A model generated the notes under the pieces. That model was not told the DNA's origin and did no database searches. It was given only the letters and a program-made list of their open reading frames with translations. 47,732 bases of DNA. Origin: Vibrio atypicus (lineage in GTDB: Bacteria > Pseudomonadota > Gammaproteobacteria > Enterobacterales > Vibrionaceae). The stretch lies in the NCBI RefSeq assembly GCF_009811315.1, contig NZ_BLID01000002.1, positions 1-47,732 on the forward strand, read 5' to 3'. The translations under genes were made by a program, and so were the position numbers. Position 1 is the stretch's first letter. Every line of letters begins with the position of its first letter. Positions 16,113 to 24,314 of this stretch are shown here, one piece after another.

Positions 16113-18812
16113 CTAAGGACGAGATGATGTTTTAAATAGTCGCAGTCGATTCGCATTGCTCACGACAGTAATAGAAGATAACGCCATTGCTGCACCTGCA
16201 ACCACAGGGTTTAACATGAAACCGAAGGCAGGATATAGAACGCCAGCGGCAATAGGTATGCCTAACGAGTTATAGATAAATGCGCCAAATAGATTCTGTT
16301 TCATATTCTTAACGGTGGCTTTTGATAGCTCTATTGCGTTGACAACAGCTAATGGCGATGAGTTGAGTAACGTCATTTGGGCACTTTCAATTGCTACGTC
16401 ACTACCACTTGCCATGGCGATACCGACATCAGCCAGTGCCAGAGCAGGAGCATCATTCACGCCATCCCCAACCATAGCTACCCGTTGCCCCCGTAATTGT
16501 AAATCAGCGATGTGTTTGGCTTTCTCATCAGGTAAAACTTGAGAAATTATTTGCTCAATTCCTAGCTGTTTTGCGATTGCGTTTGCGACATAGTGGTTAT
16601 CACCCGTTAGCATAACAGGAGTGATATTTACTTTTTGTAAGTTTGCAATTGCTTGGAATGCGTCAGGTTTTATTGGGTCAGAGATTGCCAATAAACCAAT
16701 TGGTTGGTTGTCCAATGCGACAATTATTGGTGTCCACGCTTTCTCTTGGCATTGAATAATGGAGTTATTCAGTTGTGAGAGATCCCATTGGTTTTCTTCT
16801 GCTACTTGCAAAGAAACCACTGATATTGTTTTATTCTGGTACAGCCCACTAACGCCTTTGCCTCTTTGATTTTCAAAGTTATCTATCTTGGCTAAATGGA
16901 CGCCTTCCTTATTAGCGTGCTGAACGATGGCTTTGGCTAAGGGGTGCTCTGAATGTTGCTCTACACCGGCGGCCAATGCTAACAGTTGGTGCTTACTAAC
17001 ATTAACAGGGAAGAACATCTGAATTCTTGGTTTTCCTTGAGTTAATGTGCCTGTCTTATCAAACACAACGGTATTAATTTTACTTGCAGACTGAAGCACC
17101 TCTGCGTCTCTAATAAGAATGCCTAATTCAGCGGCTTTGCCAACCCCAACGGTTACTGAGAGTGGTGTTGCTAACCCAAGAGCGCACGGACAGGCAATAA
17201 TTAGTACTGTTGTGGTTACTATTAGCGTGTAGCTTGCTTTAGGCTCTGGGCCGAATATGAACCAAACCAACCCAGATAAGATCGCAATAGCAACAACGAC
17301 GGGGACGAAGACTGAAGATATCTGATCAGCCAGTTTAGCAATAGCGGGTTTGCTGCTTTGCGCTTCTTTTACCATGGAGATGATGCGTGAAAGCATCGTG
17401 TTGCTGCCAACTCCAGTCGCTTCAATAATTAGGCTACCATCTTGATTTAACGTACCAGCAGAAACATGATCTCCATGCTTTTTAAACACAGGAATGGCTT
17501 CTCCAGTTAGCATAGATTCATCAATATATGAATCACCTGATAACACGTTGCCATCGACAGGGGCTTTTTCTCCCGGTTTAATTCGTAGATGCATACCCAA
17601 CGTGATAGCTTTGATTTCAATCGGCTGGTCACCCTGATCTGTAACTTGAATAGCACCATTGGGTTGAAGATTAATTAGTGCTTGCAAAGATCGCGTTGTT
17701 TTTGCTTTTGCTCGCGCTTCGATATAGTGGCCTAGGGAGATCAGACCGACAATCATTGCACTCGCTTCAAAGTAAACATGTCTTGATTCTGCTGGAAACC
17801 ACTGTGGAAAAGTGACCACTAACATAGAGAAAAGCCATGCAGAGCCAGTGCCCAAGGCAACCAGTGTATCCATAGTCGCACGCTTGTGAGTAAGTGCTTG
17901 CCAAGCGTTGACAAAAAATGAGCGGCCAGATGTTGCGAGCAGTATTAGGCAGATAATTCCAACGATCCCCCAAGCCAGCTGGTCTTGTGACGAATGAATC
18001 ATCATATTTCCACCCGCAATTCCCCAAAGCATGAGTGGACCACCAATTAACATACCTGCCCACGCACTTCTTTTAAAATGTCGTTGGTTGTGAATAAGTA
18101 GCTCGTTTTGTTTCTGCTGTTGGGTTTCTGGATCGTCAATGATTTCAGCAACATAACCAGCTTCTTTTACCGCTGCTATCAAAGCTTCGCCGGAAATTGG
18201 GTTACTTTCTGAAGATATGATGAGTGCACTTTGTTCAGCCAGGCTAATTTGCACTTTATTGACCTGAGGAACTAGCAGCAGCGCCTGTTCAATAGAGGCT
18301 ACGCAGCTGGCACATGTCATTCCAGAGATGAGCATGTGAGTGGCTACCCCACGATCGTCGACGGGTTTTGAATTGGTGGATGTTTTTTTTACTTCTAATT
18401 CGCTTCTGATGGATTGAGATGTTTCAAGTGGCTTAGCGCTTGCTGTATAGCCTAAATCTAGAATGATTGATTTTACTTGCTCTTCAGATAAAAGGGTTGA
18501 AACGAGGAGCTCTGTTTTTGATGCAGAAAACTGACCAATGAGTGCATTGTTCTCTAATACTTTTGTCAGTTTTGATACGCATTTACCACAATTTAGCCCA
18601 GATAAGAAAAAGTGATGCTGATGCCCAGCTTGATACCCGAGTGATGATATGGATTTTTCTATGTCATGAAAGGTGCTGGCGCTTTCAAATGATACATAAG
18701 TCGGTGATAGGTCATGAATAATGGCTTGATGTTGCTCAATTAAAGCCGTTTCAACTTTCCTCGCACAACCCATACAGTTCAAACCTGCAAGAGGTATATC
18801 AAACTTGATCAT
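16113..18812 (-). CDS. copA: Copper-exporting P1B-type ATPase CopA
   Basis: This 899-residue protein has three N-terminal heavy-metal domains with GLNCMGC (Cys13/16), GLNCGKC (Cys75/78) and GMTCASC (Cys167/170). E. coli CopA has two. The P1B core follows: membrane helices, the TGE actuator motif, the CPC metal site in IIACPCALGLATPL, the phosphorylation site DKTGTLTQG, the nucleotide-site HP in SEHPLAK, and GDGVNDAPALA. It exports Cu+ from cytoplasm to periplasm. The promoter matches the CueR type. Between domains two and three the codons for Val141-Lys142-Lys143 contain eight consecutive A, a potential frameshift site of the kind used in E. coli copA to make a chaperone. Confidence 0.95.
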   Translation of the reverse strand: MIKFDIPLAGLNCMGCARKVETALIEQHQAIIHDLSPTYVSFESASTFHDIEKSISSLGYQAGHQHHFFLSGLNCGKCVSKLTKVLENNALIGQFSASKTELLVSTLLSEEQVKSIILDLGYTASAKPLETSQSIRSELEVKKTSTNSKPVDDRGVATHMLISGMTCASCVASIEQALLLVPQVNKVQISLAEQSALIISSESNPISGEALIAAVKEAGYVAEIIDDPETQQQKQNELLIHNQRHFKRSAWAGMLIGGPLMLWGIAGGNMMIHSSQDQLAWGIVGIICLILLATSGRSFFVNAWQALTHKRATMDTLVALGTGSAWLFSMLVVTFPQWFPAESRHVYFEASAMIVGLISLGHYIEARAKAKTTRSLQALINLQPNGAIQVTDQGDQPIEIKAITLGMHLRIKPGEKAPVDGNVLSGDSYIDESMLTGEAIPVFKKHGDHVSAGTLNQDGSLIIEATGVGSNTMLSRIISMVKEAQSSKPAIAKLADQISSVFVPVVVAIAILSGLVWFIFGPEPKASYTLIVTTTVLIIACPCALGLATPLSVTVGVGKAAELGILIRDAEVLQSASKINTVVFDKTGTLTQGKPRIQMFFPVNVSKHQLLALAAGVEQHSEHPLAKAIVQHANKEGVHLAKIDNFENQRGKGVSGLYQNKTISVVSLQVAEENQWDLSQLNNSIIQCQEKAWTPIIVALDNQPIGLLAISDPIKPDAFQAIANLQKVNITPVMLTGDNHYVANAIAKQLGIEQIISQVLPDEKAKHIADLQLRGQRVAMVGDGVNDAPALALADVGIAMASGSDVAIESAQMTLLNSSPLAVVNAIELSKATVKNMKQNLFGAFIYNSLGIPIAAGVLYPAFGFMLNPVVAGAAMALSSITVVSNANRLRLFKTSSRP
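18383..18390 (-). promoter_or_regulatory. Possible frameshift site: eight-A run inside copA
   Basis: On the coding strand GTA AAA AAA ACA gives a perfect A-AAA-AAA heptamer in the CopA frame, exactly in the linker after the second metal-binding domain. A -1 shift would read 31 further residues to a TGA (about 174 residues total). A +1 shift would read 12 further residues to TAG (about 155 residues). Either product would be a soluble two-domain copper chaperone. The downstream stimulatory structure has not been examined. Confidence 0.35.
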
Positions 18813-18842
18813 AATTTCACCTCGAAAATAACACTATTGAGG

Positions 18843-18873
18843 AGAATAAACCTTACCTCAAGGTGAAGGTCAA
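18843..18873 (-). promoter_or_regulatory. CueR-type promoter/operator of copA
   Basis: On the minus strand TTGACC (-35) and TATTCT (-10) are separated by exactly 19 bp. The spacer carries the imperfect dyad TTCACCTTGAGGTAAGG. The overlong spacer spanned by a dyad is the signature of MerR-family activators, and it closely resembles the E. coli copA promoter bound by CueR. cueR itself is not in this window. Confidence 0.85.
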
Positions 18874-19147
18874 GCATTCAGTGTGGAAATTAAAAACGTC
18901 AAAATGAATCGATAGAGCTGAATGTTGGCGTTTTTAATTGCGAGTGATTTCAAAGTTATCTTGCCGATTTTCTAAAGTTCCGTAAAACGACAAAAATAAT
19001 AAGTGATCGTGCTAGCAGAACTGACGCCGAGTTAGTCGTAATTAGAGCTGAAAACCTAAATTGACAATTTTTCAGTAGTTATATTTTTATTTAAATTGTT
19101 GTTTTTATTGGTTTTATGTTTGTTTTTATTTTTTGATTTTGAACCAG

Positions 19148-19169
19148 ATCAGACATTTTTTGGTCTGAT
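19148..19169 (+). other. Inverted repeat upstream of the porin gene
   Basis: ATCAGAC and GTCTGAT flank an 8-nt T-rich loop and are followed by TTTCTTG. It could be an operator, or the terminator of a short upstream RNA. It lies in the 484-bp copA-porin gap, which otherwise holds the copA promoter and the porin leader and no gene. Confidence 0.4.
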
Positions 19170-19215
19170 TTCTTGTCGCGAAAAAAGTTTGTCAACATGC
19201 CCCTGTCCATAAATA

Positions 19216-19258
19216 GTCCCCCTGCAAAATCAAGCGTTTAGTGCGATGAGCAGGGGAC
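19216..19258 (+). promoter_or_regulatory. Leader hairpin of the porin mRNA
   Basis: GTCCCCCTGC pairs with GCAGGGGAC (one bulged C) around a 24-nt loop, ending 38 bp before the porin ATG. CCCCTG at 19199-19205 could pair with the same CAGGGG, so two exclusive structures are possible if transcription starts far enough upstream. The pattern suggests mRNA stabilisation or regulated translation. Confidence 0.5.
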
Positions 19259-19296
19259 AAGGAAAATAAAATTCTAATATATAGGGGTTAATTCTT

Positions 19297-20379
19297 ATGT
19301 CTCATTTCAAAAAGACTCTACTAGGCGCAGTGATTGCAGCAACTACCATGGCCGCTGGTACTGCACATGCATACATGATTGGTGATCCAAATGATGCAAA
19401 CGTAGAGGTTTACGGTGTTGTTTCTATCTCAGCAGTGGACTACAACGCTAAGAAATTTGATGGCGGTGAAGAAGTCGATGGAGACGGAATGGTTCTAGAG
19501 AACGAATCTCGAGTGGGCTTCCGCGCTGCAAAAACGATGAATGACAACATTGAAGCGTTCATGCAAATTGAATCGGGCTGGGTACTTGATGACGGTGCTA
19601 AGCTTGGTAACCGTGATACTTTCGTCGGTTTCCGTGGTGACGACTGGGGTTCAGTTCGCTTTGGTCGTATGCTAACGCCAATGTATGAATTGGTGGATTG
19701 GCCATACTCAGCTTCGAACATGGGTACAACATTTGACCGTGGTTGGAGAGCAGGTGAGCGCTTTAACTTTGACCGTAAGAGCCAAATGGGACGTTACGAC
19801 TCTCCAATGTTTGGTGATATGGTGAAGTTTAGTCTAGCTGGTGGTAACGGCAGTTCAAATTCTGCTGACTCAATGTTTATCGGTGGTTCTGTTTCTGTTA
19901 CTCCAATTGATCGACTAACATTGCATGCAGCGTTTGAAGCTGCAAACGAAACTGAGTTTGATGCAGGCCTATTAGGCGATACAAGTGCTTACTTTGGTGG
20001 CTTCCAATTTAATCTAATGGATAACTGGAATGTTGCAGGTGCATACAAAACGGCTGGATTTGAAGCTGAAGAGAAAGGTGGCGCTTATGAAGAGCGTGAT
20101 ATCAATGCGTTCTCTTTGCAAACTAACTACTTCATGGGTGATTTCAACTTCCGTTTAGGCTACGCAAACCAAACGGGTGATACTGATAACAAGTCTGATA
20201 AAGAACTTGATTTCACGACGGTAACGGGTGAAGTGGGTTACTCAATGAATTCTGTATACACATTTGTGCGTATCGCGCAGCATAGTGGTACATACCGTGA
20301 AGGTTCTACAACTGCAGATCTACAAGGTAAAGAGTACGACGATCTTATGATCCGTATCGGTACAGAGTGGACATTCTAA
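19297..20379 (+). CDS. General porin (Gram-negative porin family)
   Basis: This 360-residue precursor has a signal peptide ending near GTAHA (about residue 25). The mature part starts with a strand (NVEVYGVVSISAVDY) and has SRVGFRAAKTMNDNIEAFMQIESGW, GFRGDDWGSVRFGRM and a C-terminal strand LMIRIGTEWTF with terminal Phe. These are hallmarks of trimeric 16-strand porins. It is not close to remembered OmpU or OmpT sequences, so no name is given. The AGGGG ribosome site has 9-nt spacing. The long structured leader and the nearby ToxR in the window make envelope-stress or ToxR control possible, but no direct site was identified. Confidence 0.88.
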   Translation: MSHFKKTLLGAVIAATTMAAGTAHAYMIGDPNDANVEVYGVVSISAVDYNAKKFDGGEEVDGDGMVLENESRVGFRAAKTMNDNIEAFMQIESGWVLDDGAKLGNRDTFVGFRGDDWGSVRFGRMLTPMYELVDWPYSASNMGTTFDRGWRAGERFNFDRKSQMGRYDSPMFGDMVKFSLAGGNGSSNSADSMFIGGSVSVTPIDRLTLHAAFEAANETEFDAGLLGDTSAYFGGFQFNLMDNWNVAGAYKTAGFEAEEKGGAYEERDINAFSLQTNYFMGDFNFRLGYANQTGDTDNKSDKELDFTTVTGEVGYSMNSVYTFVRIAQHSGTYREGSTTADLQGKEYDDLMIRIGTEWTF

Positions 20380-20396
20380 TAATTTGATTAAGTTTC

Positions 20397-20422
20397 GGCG
20401 GACATTATTGTCCGCCTTTTTC
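20397..20422 (+). terminator. Terminator of the porin gene
   Basis: GGCGGACA pairs with TGTCCGCC around TTAT and is followed by five T. It lies 17 bp after the porin stop and 25 bp before the DUF2057 gene. Confidence 0.85.
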
Positions 20423-20446
20423 CGTTTCTGCTAGGGGAGATAAATA

Positions 20447-21088
20447 ATGATAAAGAAAAGTTTGGCTGTTGTGTTGATGGCGTTGATGAGCAGCTTGGCA
20501 AATGCACAAGTAACGATTCAAACTGATAAGCGTGTTGAGATTTTGGCGGTTAATCAGAATATTAATCAGCTCCCTAACCGTGGAAAAGGGGATTTGAAAA
20601 TTGCTAATGGCGAAAACCAACTGCTGCTAAGAGTCACCGCGCTTGTTGATGGCAATGGTGGCAAAAGCAAGTTTAATTCGCTGCCTATCGTGGTGAAGTT
20701 TAGTGCCAATGATGAAACACTGAAGTTTGAAACGCCATTTGCGATTCGCGATGAACGCGGCGTGCGTAACTTCGAAAAACAACCTAGCGTAAAAGTCACT
20801 CGTAATGGTCAAGCCGTTGATGTCACTACAGACGTAATTTTTGATCAAACTTTCGCGTTGATAAAAGATTATGACGAGATGTTAGCTGGCTACAATCAAG
20901 CTGGGGGTAAAGCTGCGATTCAAACTCATGCTGTTAACATGAAAGCGGCCGTGGCAAAGCCATCAACCCCTAAAGTGAGTACTGCAGAATTTGCGTCGAC
21001 AAGCACACTTCAAACGGATTTCTTGTCTATGTCGCCTCAACAACGTCAAGAGTTTATCTCTTGGGCTGTAAAACACATTAATGATTAA
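20447..21088 (+). CDS. DUF2057 (YccT-like) exported protein
   Basis: This 213-residue protein has a signal peptide (MIKKSLAVVLMALMSSLANA) followed by QVTIQTDKRVEILAVNQ and LKIANGENQLLLRVTALV, the characteristic start of the YccT/DUF2057 family. The C-terminal third is linker-like and ends in a helix (PQQRQEFISWAVKHIND). In enterobacteria YccT has been linked to curli regulation; its role in vibrios is unknown. It is exported to the periplasm, and no enzymatic motif is visible. It lies just after the porin terminator and 120 bp before gltX. Confidence 0.82.
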   Translation: MIKKSLAVVLMALMSSLANAQVTIQTDKRVEILAVNQNINQLPNRGKGDLKIANGENQLLLRVTALVDGNGGKSKFNSLPIVVKFSANDETLKFETPFAIRDERGVRNFEKQPSVKVTRNGQAVDVTTDVIFDQTFALIKDYDEMLAGYNQAGGKAAIQTHAVNMKAAVAKPSTPKVSTAEFASTSTLQTDFLSMSPQQRQEFISWAVKHIND

Positions 21089-21208
21089 CAAAGAATGTTG
21101 ATGATTGATTGTAGATTTGCACATCGGTGCTAAAATAACGCGCAATTTTGGCACCATTCTTTGTTTAAAAGGAATTGTGCGGTCATTTAGACAATCAAGG
21201 TATTTTAC

Positions 21209-22636
21209 ATGACGGTTAAAACTCGTTTTGCTCCTAGCCCAACTGGCTACCTACACGTTGGTGGTGCACGTACTGCACTTTATTCTTGGCTTTTTGCTAA
21301 AAACCAAGCTGGTGAATTCGTTCTACGTATCGAAGATACTGATCTTGAGCGTAACTCTCAGGAAGCGGTAGATGCGATTTTAGAAGGGATGAAATGGTTA
21401 GGTCTTGAGTGGAACGAAGGTCCTTACTACCAAACTCAACGTTTTGATCGTTACAATGAAATGGTTGATAAGCTTCTAGCAGAAGACAAAGCATACAAGT
21501 GTTACGCTTCCAAAGAGCTGCTAGACGAAGTTCGTGCAGAGCAAGAAGCGAATAAAGAAATGCCTCGCTACGATGCTGAACATCCAAAAATTAAAGCGGC
21601 AAACGAAGCGGCAAAAGATGGCGATCCATGTGTTATCCGTTTCCGTAACCCGAAAGAAGGCAGCGTAGTATTTGATGATCAAATCCGCGGCCGTATCGAA
21701 ATCAGCAACACTCAAATGGATGACTTGATCATCCGTCGTACTGATGGTTCTCCAACGTACAACTTCTGTGTAGTGGTTGACGACTGGGATATGGGCATCA
21801 CTCACGTAGTGCGCGGTGAAGATCACATCAATAACACACCTCGTCAGATCAACATCTACGAAGCACTGGGCGCGCCAGTACCAACATTTGCGCACTGTGC
21901 AATGATTCTAGGTGATGACGGTGCGAAACTGTCTAAGCGTCACGGCGCAGTATCTGTAATGCAGTACCGCGATATGGGTTACCTACCGGCAGCACTAAAT
22001 AACTACTTGGTACGTCTTGGTTGGTCTCATGGTGACCAAGAGATCTTCACTCAAGAAGAGATGATCAACCTATTTAGCCTAAACGCAGTATCTAAGTCAG
22101 CGTCTGCATTCAATACTGACAAATTGCAATGGTTGAACAACCACTACATTAAAACTTCAGAGCCTGAGTATGTTGCTGAGCACCTACAATGGCACCTAGA
22201 ACAGCAAAAACTAGACGTAACAAACGGCCCTGCGATTACTGAAGTGATCAAGCTTGTTGGTGAGCGTTGCAACACGCTGGTTGAGCTAGCAGAGCAAATC
22301 CGTTACTTCTACGAAGATTTCTCTGAGTTTGAAGCTGGCGCGGCGAAGAAACACCTACGTGGCGTTGCTAAAGAGCCTCTAGAACTTGCTCTAGCTAAAG
22401 CAGAAGCACTGACTGAGTGGACGACAGCGAGCATCAAAGATGGTGTTATCGCAGCAGTATGTGAAGAGCTAGAGATCGGTATGGGTAAAATCGGTATGCC
22501 ACTACGCGTTGCAGTAACAGGCGGCGGTCAGTCACCTTCTGTAGATGCGGTAATGGAACTGATTGGTAAAGAGCGCTGTGTTGCACGCATTAAGATGGCA
22601 CTTGAGTTCATCGCAGAGCGAGAAGCGAACGCTTAA
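21209..22636 (+). CDS. gltX: Glutamyl-tRNA synthetase
   Basis: This 475-residue class I synthetase has the HIGH-type motif in [17 protein letters not shown] (from residue 8) and the KMSKS-type motif [17 protein letters not shown] and [25 protein letters not shown] are also clear. It charges tRNA-Glu with glutamate in the cytoplasm. Length and motifs are those of the discriminating bacterial enzyme. Codon use is strongly biased, as expected for a highly expressed gene. A strong terminator follows and the gene appears to stand alone. Confidence 0.97.
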   Translation: MTVKTRFAPSPTGYLHVGGARTALYSWLFAKNQAGEFVLRIEDTDLERNSQEAVDAILEGMKWLGLEWNEGPYYQTQRFDRYNEMVDKLLAEDKAYKCYASKELLDEVRAEQEANKEMPRYDAEHPKIKAANEAAKDGDPCVIRFRNPKEGSVVFDDQIRGRIEISNTQMDDLIIRRTDGSPTYNFCVVVDDWDMGITHVVRGEDHINNTPRQINIYEALGAPVPTFAHCAMILGDDGAKLSKRHGAVSVMQYRDMGYLPAALNNYLVRLGWSHGDQEIFTQEEMINLFSLNAVSKSASAFNTDKLQWLNNHYIKTSEPEYVAEHLQWHLEQQKLDVTNGPAITEVIKLVGERCNTLVELAEQIRYFYEDFSEFEAGAAKKHLRGVAKEPLELALAKAEALTEWTTASIKDGVIAAVCEELEIGMGKIGMPLRVAVTGGGQSPSVDAVMELIGKERCVARIKMALEFIAEREANA

Positions 22637-22658
22637 CCACCTAAAGACCCTATTACAA

Positions 22659-22688
22659 ACCGCAGTCATTGTACTGCGGTTTTTTTTA
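22659..22688 (+). terminator. Terminator of gltX
   Basis: ACCGCAGT pairs with ACTGCGGT around CATTGT and is followed by seven T. Confidence 0.85.
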
Positions 22689-23020
22689 TACCTGAGTTTT
22701 ACGAATTAAAGCGTTACAGCTCTAAAGAATGTTGATTATCTGGCCGGAATTGGATTACAAATATCTGTCTCATAAGTGAGATCCAGTAATGTTGACACTA
22801 ATTATTTGATTTGGTTCATATAAATTCACATCTCTCTAGAAGCCTTATGAATAAAGGGGTCACAAGAACGACTGAAATTACTCTGATTTTACGCTAACCA
22901 GACCCTGACATTTCTTCTCTTTCTTATCAACACAAACTGTTTATAGTGCCCTTCGTCAGTTACAGATATTTACAAAATTGTAGCGGTTAGGAAGGATTAC
23001 TCACAGTTGGAAGTGCACAG

Positions 23021-23072
23021 GGTGCTCTGTCTCCATTCGAGTTTTATTGGAGCTTGAATGGAGATGAGCACC
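23021..23072 (+). promoter_or_regulatory. Long 5' leader hairpin of the first ompA-like gene
   Basis: GGTGCTC pairs with GAGCACC, and inside it TCTCCATTCGAG pairs with CTTGAATGGAGA (one G-T pair), giving about 19 bp with a small internal loop. It ends 41 bp before the ATG. E. coli ompA mRNA is known to be protected by 5' stem-loops, so a stabiliser is the first guess. An sRNA target or RNA thermometer is also possible. It lies in the 477-bp gltX-ompA gap, in which no gene is seen. Confidence 0.65.
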
Positions 23073-23113
23073 GAAGCTAACTCTTTAACAAGATAGATTT
23101 CGAGGAATCAGTA

Positions 23114-24085
23114 ATGAAAAAATTAGCAGCGGTAATTTCAGCATCTCTTCTTTTGGCTTCGGCGCCTTCAATGGCTGAGCTATATGTAGGTGCAAAAGCA
23201 GGTAAGTCTTGGTTGGATGACGCTTGTACTTCAGCAACAGTTGATTGCGATACAGATTCATCAACCTTAGGTGCATTTGTTGGTTATGAAATGTGGGACT
23301 TCCTTTCTATTGAAGCTGGTTATGATTACCTTGGCCGCTTTGACGGTGAAGGCCTTGACAACGATAAAGTAGAAGCCTACACGCTAGCGCCTAAAGTAAA
23401 CCTACCAATCACAGACGCAATCTCAATCTACGGTAAATTCGGTGGCGCATTCGTAAACTACGGTAGCAAAGAAGATTACTCATACCTTGGCGCTGCTGGT
23501 GTTGAATTTGATTCAAACGAAAATGTTGCTGTTCGTCTTGAGTATCAAACAATTACTGATGCAAACAACGACCTAGTTCGAGCTATGGGTAATAGTGCAA
23601 CATTGGGTGTTGTTTACAAATTTGGTAGCAACGAAGAAGCCGTTACAGAAACGATCGTTGAAGAAGAGATGGTTGAAGAAGTTGTAGAAACTCCAGCAGA
23701 GCCTGTTGTTGTAACTAAAACATTTGAAACCCAGCAGCTTGGCACAGGTAGTTTCAAGCTAAATAGCACTGAGCTAAACCAAGAAAGCGCAGCTCAATTA
23801 GATGAGCTCGTTGATTTCCTAAATACTTACCCGCAAGCAAACGTGGAAGTAATTGGTTACACTGATACTTCAGGTGCAGCTCAATACAACCAAGTAGTTT
23901 CTGAGAAACGCGCGCAATCTGTTGCGGCAACACTTGAAGAGAAAGGTATCGACGCATCACGCATTACTGCTAAAGGTGAAGGGGAAAACAACCCTATCGC
24001 TTCAAATGAAACACGCGAAGGCCGTGAGAAGAACCGTCGTGTAGAAGTGATCGTTCCTGCATTTGACTACCAAGTTCAGCAGTAG
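23114..24085 (+). CDS. OmpA-like outer membrane protein, copy 1
   Basis: This 323-residue precursor has a signal peptide (MKKLAAVISASLLLASAPSMA) and an N-terminal eight-strand beta barrel (ELYVGAKAGKSWLDDAC to VVYKFG, about 22-172). A Glu/Val/Pro hinge follows, then an OmpA C-terminal peptidoglycan-binding domain (about 205-323) with VEVIGYTDTSGAAQYNQ and NRRVEVIV. It anchors the outer membrane to the cell wall. Two Cys in the barrel (DACTSATVDCD) resemble the start region of copy 2. The second copy lies 229 bp downstream. A strong leader hairpin precedes the gene and a terminator follows it. Confidence 0.92.
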   Translation: MKKLAAVISASLLLASAPSMAELYVGAKAGKSWLDDACTSATVDCDTDSSTLGAFVGYEMWDFLSIEAGYDYLGRFDGEGLDNDKVEAYTLAPKVNLPITDAISIYGKFGGAFVNYGSKEDYSYLGAAGVEFDSNENVAVRLEYQTITDANNDLVRAMGNSATLGVVYKFGSNEEAVTETIVEEEMVEEVVETPAEPVVVTKTFETQQLGTGSFKLNSTELNQESAAQLDELVDFLNTYPQANVEVIGYTDTSGAAQYNQVVSEKRAQSVAATLEEKGIDASRITAKGEGENNPIASNETREGREKNRRVEVIVPAFDYQVQQ

Positions 24086-24113
24086 ACCAAAAATTAGACA
24101 TCGTCAGTTAACT

Positions 24114-24138
24114 AAGCCTCAACTTCGGTTGGGGCTTT
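24114..24138 (+). terminator. Terminator of the first ompA-like gene
   Basis: AAGCCTCAAC pairs with GTTGGGGCTT (one G-T pair) around TTCG and is followed by TTGTC. Confidence 0.75.
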
Positions 24139-24199
24139 GTCTTATTTGTGAGATTGTTATGGTTTTAGTGGGATAAAATTAATTTTAGTGTCACAAGAT

Positions 24200-24227
24200 T
24201 TGTACAAAAAGTAAGATAAGGTATATC
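24200..24227 (+). promoter_or_regulatory. Candidate sigma-70 promoter of the second ompA-like gene
   Basis: TTGTAC and TATATC are separated by 16 bp, about 88 bp before the ATG. It is a moderate match found by eye. Confidence 0.4.
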
Positions 24228-24314
24228 TTATGAATGGTTCATACTGTAACTGATTGTTATATGTGAAATATCAATGGCGTAATTAACATTTTACGTACTA
24301 ATAAGGAAATAATA

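Noticed and set aside
17767..18063. 98-residue ORF overlapping copA in another frame
   Set aside because: It lies fully inside the strongly conserved CopA coding sequence and has no ribosome site or recognisable domain.
22792..22824. TTGACA plus TATAAA promoter in the gltX-ompA gap
   Set aside because: The spacing is 21 bp, too long for sigma-70, and the 17-bp alternative -10 is poor.
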